The position numbers were made by a program, and so were the translations under genes. DNA of 5,326 nt from an uncultured Lachnospiraceae bacterium (lineage in GTDB: Bacteria > Bacillota > Clostridia > Lachnospirales > Lachnospiraceae): positions 1 through 5,326 of the forward strand of contig CAJUNB010000023.1 of assembly GCA_910587635.1 (NCBI GenBank), read 5' to 3'. Below are positions 1 through 4,553 of the stretch, piece after piece. The first letter of the stretch is position 1, and each line of letters starts with the position of its first letter. The notes under the pieces were generated by a model. The model was not told the origin of the DNA, did not search any database, and saw only the letters and a list, made by a program, of their open reading frames with translations.

Positions 1-42
1 ACATTGGAGGTTTTTTACTGTAAGCTAAAGCAGCTGTTATCA

Positions 43-59
43 CACCTGCATAGCAGGTG
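43..59. repeat. 7-bp perfect hairpin
   Basis: CACCTGC at 43-49 pairs with GCAGGTG at 53-59 across a three-base ATA loop. It is followed on the plus strand by GTTTATTTGTTT, which is T-rich but not a clean U-tract, so it could be a weak terminator of a gene left of the window or a subterminal hairpin of an insertion element. The pairing is certain; the role is not. Confidence 0.7.
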
Positions 60-66
60 GTTTATT

Positions 67-120
67 TGTTTACCGATATTTCCATTTTTCGGAACTCGAA
101 AAACTCCATATCGGTAAACA
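67..120. repeat. Nested perfect palindrome (13-bp outer arm, 7-bp inner arm)
   Basis: TGTTTACCGATAT at 67-79 is the exact reverse complement of 108-120. Inside it, TTTTTCG at 85-91 is the exact reverse complement of CGAAAAA at 97-103, with a five-base GAACT loop. The two stems are separated by small unpaired sides (80-84 and 104-107). No U-tract follows on either strand, which argues against a plain intrinsic terminator. It sits 11 bases beyond the stop of the truncated ABC ATPase, so a mobile-element end or folded single-strand recognition site is a reasonable inference. Confidence 0.8.
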
Positions 121-130
121 GGCCCTTGGC

Positions 131-1255
131 CTAACCAATTACATTTCCTGTCAGAATATCGTCCAGACAGGAAATCGTCATATTGAAATCAACAGCTCCA
201 TCCTGGAAAATCCCGTCTTTTTTTCGATTCTCCGTCGTATAATAAATTCCTTTTTCTATTGCTTTTTTCACAGAACCGATTTCTATCGCTTCTCCTTCAA
301 CATAAACCTTCCCCTGCTCAAAGGGATCGACTCCGAAGATGCATCTGGCAAGCTCCGACCTGCCGGCTCCTACCAGCCCCGCAAATCCTACCACTTCCCC
401 TTTTTTCACAGAAAAACTGATGTTTTTTACCACGCCTTTTCGAGAGCAGTTTTCCAGACGCAATACTTCTTCTCCTACTTCCTGTCTGATATACGGAAAC
501 TGTTCCTCCAACTCCCGTCCTACCATCAGCCTGACAATATCATCCACCGTATACGCGTTGATCCGGCCTGTCTGTATGAACTGACCATCCCTGAGTACCG
601 TGAACTCATCACAGATCTGTTTCAGCTCATCGAGCCGATGAGTAATATAAATGATGGTCTTTCCATTCTTTTTCAGATTCTGAATGATCCCAAACAACTG
701 TGTGATTTCATTGTCTGTCAGAACATCTGTCGGCTCGTCCATAATAATCAAATCCGTATCCAATGAAAGAATCTTTGCAATTTCCACAATCTGCTGATTT
801 GCAATACTCAATTCACAGACTTTCTCCCTGGGATCCATATGCATATGGAACTGTTTTAAGATATCTTCCGTTCTGCGCTCCATTTCTCTGTAGTCCACAG
901 TTCCTGCAGATGTCGTAATTTCCCGGCCTACAAATACATTTTCGGCCACAGACATCTGTGGAACCAAATTCAACTCCTGATGAATCACGGCAATTTTCAA
1001 ATCCATTGCTGTTTTCGGTGTCATTTTCCCTGTCTTTTTTCCATTTACAAAAATCTGACCAGATGTCTGGCAATAAACACCACTGATTATCTTAATCAGT
1101 GTGGATTTTCCTGCACCATTTTCTCCAAGCAGTGCGTGTACCGTTCCTCTTTTCACCTGGATACTTACATTCTTCAGTGCAGCGACTCCGGGAAATTCCT
1201 TGCAAATATCTTTCACTTCCAATATATAGTCTTTCATCGTATCATCGTCAGCCAT
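131..1255 (-). CDS. Ribose/galactose-type sugar ABC transporter ATP-binding protein, C-terminally truncated
   Basis: This is the double-ATPase subunit of a ribose/galactose-class (RbsA/MglA-like) sugar importer; the family is normally about 500 residues, and this product is 374. Domain 1 is complete: Walker A GENGAGKST (44-52), Q-loop Q93, signature region LSIANQQ (149-155), Walker B LIIMDEPTD (169-177) and switch His206. Domain 2 has its degenerate Walker A GLVGAGRSEL (293-302) and the TTENRKKDG stretch (340-348), then ends at 374. It therefore lacks the second signature, Walker B and switch histidine, so it is probably non-functional. The start is the ATG at 1255, which has AAGGAG at 1265-1270 with a 9-base spacer; an upstream in-frame start at 1357 would lie inside the end of the bicupin gene. 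It follows that gene by 55 bases, so the two are probably co-transcribed. The lost end coincides with the hairpins at 43-131. The exact sugar cannot be told. Confidence 0.88.
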   Translation of the reverse strand: MADDDTMKDYILEVKDICKEFPGVAALKNVSIQVKRGTVHALLGENGAGKSTLIKIISGVYCQTSGQIFVNGKKTGKMTPKTAMDLKIAVIHQELNLVPQMSVAENVFVGREITTSAGTVDYREMERRTEDILKQFHMHMDPREKVCELSIANQQIVEIAKILSLDTDLIIMDEPTDVLTDNEITQLFGIIQNLKKNGKTIIYITHRLDELKQICDEFTVLRDGQFIQTGRINAYTVDDIVRLMVGRELEEQFPYIRQEVGEEVLRLENCSRKGVVKNISFSVKKGEVVGFAGLVGAGRSELARCIFGVDPFEQGKVYVEGEAIEIGSVKKAIEKGIYYTTENRKKDGIFQDGAVDFNMTISCLDDILTGNVIG

Positions 1256-1264
1256 ATACCTGTT

Positions 1265-1270
1265 CTCCTT
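1265..1270 (-). promoter_or_regulatory. Ribosome binding site that fixes the ABC ATPase start
   Basis: The minus strand reads AAGGAG here, nine bases before the ATG at 1255 (MADDDTMKDY). The longer in-frame reading with ATG at 1357 has no comparable site and its extra residues are basic and unlike the family, so the shorter start is preferred. Confidence 0.75.
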
Positions 1271-1310
1271 TTTCATTGCAAATACACAGAGACTGATTTT
1301 CAGTTTCTTT

Positions 1311-2226
1311 CTAAAGTTCTGATATAGCGAAAATCGCTGTTGCCGCTTCTGCCTCATAATTCATCATCTGATATTCACAGTTTTCAGGAATGTACATGAC
1401 TTCTCCCGGATAAATTTTAAATGTCTCCCGTGTCTTCGTCATGATAAAGCAAAGGACACCTGATTTTACATAAATGGCTGTCTGCCCTTTATGTCTTTCC
1501 GGATCAGAAATTCTGCAGCTATGGCCCCCCCACAGGAAGAATCAGTTCTCCAAAGTGTATGTACTTTGTACTAAATGCGAATCGCATCAGATACGGGTTT
1601 TTCTCACCTACAACAACATCAAGCCGATCGTCAGGACGGCTCACTCGTAAGTATTTCGGCATGGCCCTCAGCTGCTCTTCTCCTACCGGCCAGCTGCCCA
1701 CATGATCAATAGAACCAATGTATTTCTTATCTTCCACCGCTCCATAATGTTCGAAATCAGCTTCCTGTGCGCCTTTCAGAACCCTCGCTTTTCCTGTCAG
1801 GTCTGTGGGAAATGTCTGTGTGCCTGGCTTTACCATATTCGGCGCCAATGCAAAGACAGCTTTCATCTTATGATTACTGAAATTGTGACCGCCATGGGCC
1901 GCCCCATGGGGAATCAGGAGCACATCATTTGGGTTCATAGTACACGCCTGCCCAGAATAACAGTTTGTCTCCGTCAACTGGCCCTCCAGAATGTAATAGC
2001 ATTCATCTCCCGGATGATGATCCGGCGGGTCAAACTGTCCTCCCGGCTGAAATTCATAATATCCCATTGTCAGCTTCTCCGTGCTGATAAACATACAATT
2101 CAAGTCACTTTGACTCAAAAATTCAATGTCTGGGTAAGTAAAATACCCAAACTGTTCATGCCCAATTCTCATAGGCTGATCTTTTGCCACATTGAATGGA
2201 TGGTTCCCATGTACAATACGTGCCAT
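1311..2226 (-). pseudogene. Bicupin (cupin domain) protein, sugar-operon type, frameshifted in a G run
   Basis: As read, the frame from ATG 2226 stops at 1519 (235 residues). Removing one base from the seven-G run at 1525-1531 (coding strand) restores one frame to a TAG at 1311, giving 304 residues with two cupin folds. Cupin 1 shows DHHPGDECYYILEG (69-82), with His71 and Glu75 as likely metal ligands, Asp69 where the first His usually stands, and PHGAAH (106-111) with His111. Cupin 2 spans the shift: HFGELILPVGG, then after it HSCRISDPERHKGQ, AIYVKSG and GEVMYIPENCEYQ. The start is ATG 2226, with AAGGAGG at 2232-2238; an earlier GTG at 2241 overlaps that site. It is the first gene of the presumed sugar operon, 55 bases ahead of the ABC ATPase. 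The substrate is unknown; small metal-dependent isomerase or sensor roles are possible for this family. The shift may be a real mutation or a homopolymer sequencing error. Confidence 0.82.
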
Positions 2227-2231
2227 TTTTT

Positions 2232-2238
2232 CCTCCTT
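2232..2238 (-). promoter_or_regulatory. Ribosome binding site of the bicupin gene
   Basis: AAGGAGG on the minus strand lies five bases before ATG 2226. It makes ATG 2226 (MARIVHGNH) the likely start rather than the in-frame GTG at 2241, which would lie upstream of the site and so could not use it. Confidence 0.75.
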
Positions 2239-2239
2239 C

Positions 2240-2296
2240 ACTCAATTAAGTTCCTTTGAACTATTCACTTTTTCAGATTCATTCAAACTCAATTAA
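2240..2296. repeat. Direct repeat of ACTCAATTAA in the divergent region
   Basis: ACTCAATTAA occurs at 2240-2249 and again at 2287-2296, 47 bases start to start. Related AACT-plus-AT-rich units occur at 2306-2316, 2327-2341 and 2441-2452. In such AT-rich DNA some recurrence is expected by chance, but the repeated AACT lead is compatible with several binding sites for one regulator. This role is an inference. Confidence 0.4.
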
Positions 2297-2308
2297 TTTA
2301 TTTTTAAC

Positions 2309-2328
2309 TTAATTTATTTATAAATTAA
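2309..2328. promoter_or_regulatory. AT-rich palindrome, candidate operator
   Basis: TTAATTTAT at 2309-2317 and ATAAATTAA at 2320-2328 are exact reverse complements around a two-base TT centre. The symmetry continues outward with one mismatch (AAC on the left, CTT on the right). It lies about 80 bases upstream of the bicupin start, between the candidate promoters and the gene, where a repressor could block initiation or elongation. It lacks the central CG common in LacI-family operators, so assignment to the neighbouring regulator is tentative. Confidence 0.4.
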
Positions 2329-2351
2329 CTTACTTTATTTAGTTTGTAAAT

Positions 2352-2381
2352 ATCATATTGTAACCAAAATACACTTGTAAT
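2352..2381 (-). promoter_or_regulatory. Candidate proximal promoter for the bicupin-ABC operon
   Basis: On the minus strand a -10-like TATGAT (2357-2352, five of six matches to TATAAT) is preceded, 18 bases upstream, by ATTACA (2381-2376, four of six matches to TTGACA). Transcription would begin near 2345, leaving a leader of about 120 bases that contains the palindrome at 2309-2328. The background is very AT-rich, so chance matches are likely. Confidence 0.3.
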
Positions 2382-2410
2382 TTTTGTGCAATTCATCTAT
2401 ATTTTTCTAC

Positions 2411-2459
2411 TTTATTTAGAAATGCAAAAAATTATGAGGGAACTAAATTTCTAAATAAA
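2411..2459. repeat. 13-bp perfect inverted repeat overlapping the 15-bp hairpin
   Basis: TTTATTTAGAAAT at 2411-2423 is the exact reverse complement of 2447-2459. The right arm covers the loop and the inner ends of both arms of the hairpin at 2436-2471, so the two structures cannot form together in full. A related ACTTTATTTAG occurs at both 2332-2342 and 2409-2419. Confidence 0.65.
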
Positions 2460-2471
2460 TTTAGTTCCCTC
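2436..2471. promoter_or_regulatory. 15-bp perfect hairpin, terminator/attenuator-like or operator
   Basis: GAGGGAACTAAATTT (2436-2450) pairs perfectly with 2457-2471 around a six-base loop. Read on the minus strand, toward the bicupin gene, the stem is followed by ATAATTTTTTG, which resembles an intrinsic terminator tail. Read on the plus strand it ends just upstream of the -35 of the regulator promoter. It could be a transcription attenuator in a minus-strand leader, or a high-affinity operator between divergent genes. The pairing is certain; the function is inferred. Confidence 0.55.
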
Positions 2472-2473
2472 TG

Positions 2474-2501
2474 TTGCTTTTCTCCTATTTTATGTTATAA
2501 T
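2474..2501 (+). promoter_or_regulatory. Candidate promoter of the LacI-family regulator
   Basis: A perfect -10 TATAAT at 2496-2501 carries an extended TGT just before it (2493-2495). The -35 candidate is TTGCTT at 2474-2479 with a 16-base spacer; it is weak, which the extended -10 could offset. The start of transcription would fall near 2508, giving a leader of about 20 bases before ATG 2531. The hairpin at 2436-2471 abuts the -35, which suggests autoregulation. Confidence 0.6.
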
Positions 2502-2516
2502 AAATGCAATAATCAA
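2487..2516 (-). promoter_or_regulatory. Candidate distal promoter facing the bicupin operon
   Basis: On the minus strand TTGATT (2516-2511) and TAAAAT (2492-2487) are 18 bases apart, matching four and five of six consensus bases. It overlaps the plus-strand regulator promoter face to face. A transcript starting near 2480 would carry the 15-bp hairpin and its T-rich tail at its very 5' end, consistent with attenuation. This is a consensus match only. Confidence 0.3.
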
Positions 2517-2523
2517 GTGAGGT
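2517..2523 (+). promoter_or_regulatory. Ribosome binding site of the LacI-family gene
   Basis: GTGAGGT with core GAGG at 2519-2522 stands eight bases before ATG 2531. This favours that ATG over an in-frame TTG at 2525, which is too close to the site. Confidence 0.65.
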
Positions 2524-2530
2524 ATTGCTT

Positions 2531-3565
2531 ATGGGAAAAATAAAGAATAAAGATATTGCCACCGCACTAAATATTTCCACAGCAGCTGTTTCTATGGCTC
2601 TGAACAACAAACCAGGCGTATCAAAGGAAACGCGCCAGAAAGTCATTGCATACTACACCCGTCATGCTGGTCCGCTGCCACTGGCAGAAGCAAGGGTACC
2701 TCAGAAGACTTTTATATTTGAGATTCATAAAAACAGTGGCGATATTATTATAGATAAGCCCTTCTTCACTGAGATCATGTCCTCGATGGAGGCCGCCGCC
2801 AAAGAATATGGCTATCCTCTCATGATATCCCACTATGATCCCAGTACAGATCTGGATACACACATTGCCGATCTGAATGCTCAGGATGCCTCCGGTCTTC
2901 TCCTTCTGGCCACAGAACTAACGCCAGCTTCTCTGGAACATTATAAAAATCTGACCATGCCCTATGTCCTGTTGGACGGCTATATCGACAATATCCCCTG
3001 TGATGCTGTCACTCTGGACAACAGCAACGCCATCTTCCGGGCCTATGAATATGCTTTCCATCTGGGGCACCGCAATATCGGCTATCTGAAATGTTCCACA
3101 GACATTCCTAATTTTATCCATCGTTTTGACGGCTTCATGAAGGCACGCTATACACTGGAACCGGAGCTTGTATACCAGAAACCTGTAGTATTTACATTGC
3201 CGGCCAATCTGAAGAGCGCAAGTCTGGAAATGAAAAACATACTTGCCCATCTTCCAGCAGATTTTGAAATGCCCACTTGCTTTCTTTCTGATCTGGATTT
3301 TATTGCAATTGGCACCATGATAGCACTTAAAGAAAAAGGCTATGCCATTCCTGACGATATATCGATCATCGGCTATGATGATATCGAATTCAGCTCTGTC
3401 AGCTCACCGTCTCTCACCACTTTGCATTTACACCAGCGCACACTCGCCAGGACAGCCGTAGATCTACTCATACATAAAATCGAAAATGCGCCTCCCTGCT
3501 GCAGTTGTATTCAGATCGGCAGTGACCTCATTATCCGGGACAGCGTCAGAGATTTGAGGGAATAA
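2531..3565 (+). CDS. LacI-family transcriptional regulator
   Basis: This is a complete DNA-binding repressor or activator of 344 residues, the usual size for the family (about 330-350). The N-terminal helix-turn-helix is clear: KNKDIATALNIS, TAAVSMALNN and KPGVSKETRQKVI (5-39). A periplasmic-binding-protein-like ligand domain follows, from about residue 60 to the end, with FFTEIMSSMEAAAKEYGYPL, the HLGHRNIGYL segment, GYDD at 281-284 and the P-SLTT-L stretch near 293-298. The hinge region (about 40-60) is unusual: the common GYxPNxxARxL pattern is replaced by a stretch rich in Pro, Ala and Arg. It is transcribed divergently from the bicupin-ABC operon, 304 bases away, so it most likely senses a sugar or derivative and controls that operon and itself. 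The ligand is unknown. Its last 20 bases overlap the end of the glycosylase gene on the other strand. Confidence 0.9.
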   Translation: MGKIKNKDIATALNISTAAVSMALNNKPGVSKETRQKVIAYYTRHAGPLPLAEARVPQKTFIFEIHKNSGDIIIDKPFFTEIMSSMEAAAKEYGYPLMISHYDPSTDLDTHIADLNAQDASGLLLLATELTPASLEHYKNLTMPYVLLDGYIDNIPCDAVTLDNSNAIFRAYEYAFHLGHRNIGYLKCSTDIPNFIHRFDGFMKARYTLEPELVYQKPVVFTLPANLKSASLEMKNILAHLPADFEMPTCFLSDLDFIAIGTMIALKEKGYAIPDDISIIGYDDIEFSSVSSPSLTTLHLHQRTLARTAVDLLIHKIENAPPCCSCIQIGSDLIIRDSVRDLRE

Positions 3566-4121
3566 ATATGTATTCAGCCCTTTTTCTGACAATTTCATGA
3601 AAGTCTTCCTGCACGCTCTCATATTTGGAAGGATCCCGCAGAATTGCGGAAGGATGATATGTAGCAGTCAACGCACAATCTTTTCGATATGTCCAGCTGC
3701 CGTGCTGTCTGGTAATTTTAAAATCCGGTGAAATAATTCTCTGGGCAGCAACTCTTCCAAGGCAGACGATGATTCTGGGCTTTAGAAGAAAAGTTTCGTA
3801 TTTTAAATAGGGAAAACATGCTTCTTTTTCCTCCTCTTTCGGATCACGATTACCGGGCGGATGGCATTTCAGAATATTGGTAATATAGATTTCCTCTCTG
3901 CTCAGACCGCAGTCCCGCAAAAGCCTATCCAATATTTCTCCAGAGCGCCCGACAAAGGGAATTCCCTGCCTGTCCTCCTGTTCTCCAGGCGCTTCGGCAA
4001 TCAGCATAAGATCTGCCCGATAGTTCCCACGTCCCATGACAGGCCGGTGTCTCGTCTGACTCAAGGGACAATGGGTACAGGTATTTATGTGCTGCTCAAT
4101 ATCCTCCCATGTATATTGCAT
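3546..4121 (-). CDS. Family-4 uracil-DNA glycosylase (iron-sulfur type)
   Basis: This DNA-repair enzyme removes uracil from DNA by cleaving the N-glycosidic bond, starting base-excision repair after cytosine deamination or dUMP incorporation. At 191 residues it has the family's normal length and looks complete. Visible motifs are the four cluster cysteines Cys15, Cys18, Cys86 and Cys102; motif A AEAPGEQED (42-50) running into GIPFVGRSG (53-61); the NILKCHPPGNRDP block (82-94); CLGRVAAQ (120-127); and the second active-site motif HPSAILR (156-162). Family 4 usually has Gly where Ala42 stands, a mild variation. The start is ATG 4121, with AAGGAG at 4127-4132; a longer in-frame start at 4142 would precede that site. 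It converges on the LacI-type gene with a 20-base overlap and no terminator is obvious between them. It has no functional link to the sugar genes. Confidence 0.93.
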   Translation of the reverse strand: MQYTWEDIEQHINTCTHCPLSQTRHRPVMGRGNYRADLMLIAEAPGEQEDRQGIPFVGRSGEILDRLLRDCGLSREEIYITNILKCHPPGNRDPKEEEKEACFPYLKYETFLLKPRIIVCLGRVAAQRIISPDFKITRQHGSWTYRKDCALTATYHPSAILRDPSKYESVQEDFHEIVRKRAEYIFIPSNL

Positions 4122-4452
4122 AAGGTCTCCTTTCCATATCATGCATCATGGAATTGGCTTTGGCAATGGCTGCATTAACCGGAACATTATCCTTTGCAGG
4201 ATCAAAGTGATATTTCACTATGTCCAAGTGAAGATTCTTTGCCATCTGTGTTTTAAGGATTCACTGACGTATTTCTTGAAAATCCACTTCATTCATCCTA
4301 TCGCTTAGAAGGAGAAGATTTTTCCTTTGAACTAATCCATGTGTATGCAACTTTTTCCGTCGGTCTTGCTCTGTACATCCCGCCCGAACCTGAGCCACTA
4401 CAACAGGATATATCTTCTTGCCTTCTAAAACCAGAATATGCTCGATCTTCGT
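4096..4452 (-). pseudogene. Interrupted coding frame, possible gene remnant of unknown function
   Basis: One minus-strand frame runs for 119 codons between stops with a single internal TGA near 4261-4263. Before it are 63 residues including LEGKKIYPVVVAQVRAG and LLLLSDRMNEVDFQEIRQ; after it are 54 residues including NLHLDIVKYHFDPAKDN and VNAAIAKANSMMHDMERRP. Composition on both sides is protein-like, and the TGA could derive from CGA (Arg) by one transition. There is no good start at the upstream end, and the frame ends inside the glycosylase start region. The part after the stop could alternatively be a separate 49-residue ORF from ATG 4245, though no clear ribosome site precedes it. I do not recognise the family. 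It may be debris of a mobile-element gene, given the AlbA-type neighbour, or a chance frame. Confidence 0.35.
4127..4132 (-). promoter_or_regulatory. Ribosome binding site of the glycosylase gene
   Basis: AAGGAG on the minus strand stands five bases before ATG 4121 and fixes the start at MQYTWEDIEQ, just ahead of the first cluster cysteine, as expected for the family. Confidence 0.75.
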
Positions 4453-4553
4453 TTACCAAATCAAGAGAACGAATTTTCTTCGACTCCATCTTTACCTAAG
4501 TATTTTTGATACGAAACCGGTTAATTTCGCACTCATATTTGAACGGCATAATT
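4453..4553. other. Spacer with no recognised gene
   Basis: Between the interrupted frame and the end of the AlbA-type gene only short, unconvincing frames are visible. There is an AACCGGTT palindrome at 4515-4522, flanked by CGAAA and TTTCG, that could form a small hairpin after the AlbA-type stop, but it has no T-tract. Confidence 0.5.

Larger units (their letters stand above)
1..130. mobile_element. Possible end of a small insertion element (hairpin-rich, no intact gene)
   Basis: No convincing coding frame lies here. Two hairpins are visible: a compact 7-bp one at 43-59 and a nested 54-base palindrome at 67-120, followed by a short GGCC-CTT-GGCC palindrome at 121-131. The ABC transporter gene on the minus strand loses homology to its family exactly where these begin. 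A compact GC-rich hairpin just beyond a transposase gene is typical of the right ends of IS200/IS605-type elements, whose subterminal hairpins are recognised by the Y1 transposase, and they leave no target duplication. That identity is an inference, because no transposase is inside the window and the element's outer boundary cannot be fixed. Alternatives are a MITE-like palindrome or an ordinary intergenic structure. Confidence 0.35.

Noticed and set aside
67..120. Integron attC site
   Set aside because: The arms carry GTTTACC rather than the GTTRRRY core of attC sites, and no integrase or cassette genes are visible.
339..584. Plus-strand frame of 81 codons
   Set aside because: It is a shadow of the ABC ATPase on the opposite strand, which has clear motifs.
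1256..1357. N-terminal extension of the ABC ATPase (ATG at 1357)
   Set aside because: It overlaps the restored 3' end of the bicupin gene, has no ribosome site, and adds basic residues unlike the family; ATG 1255 has a good AAGGAG.
1892..1909. CCATGGG / CCCATGG inverted repeat
   Set aside because: It lies inside the first cupin domain and follows from codons for the conserved PHGAAHGG segment.
1702..2259. Plus-strand frame of 185 codons
   Set aside because: It is antisense to the bicupin gene, has no ribosome site and no recognisable domain.
2918..3250. Minus-strand frame of 110 codons
   Set aside because: It is antisense to the LacI-type gene and shows no protein family features.
4298..4489. 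Minus-strand ATG-started frame of 63 codons (MESKKIRSL)
   Set aside because: Its C-terminal half is low-complexity Ser/Gly and the overlapping frame at 4096-4452 looks more protein-like; no ribosome site was convincing.
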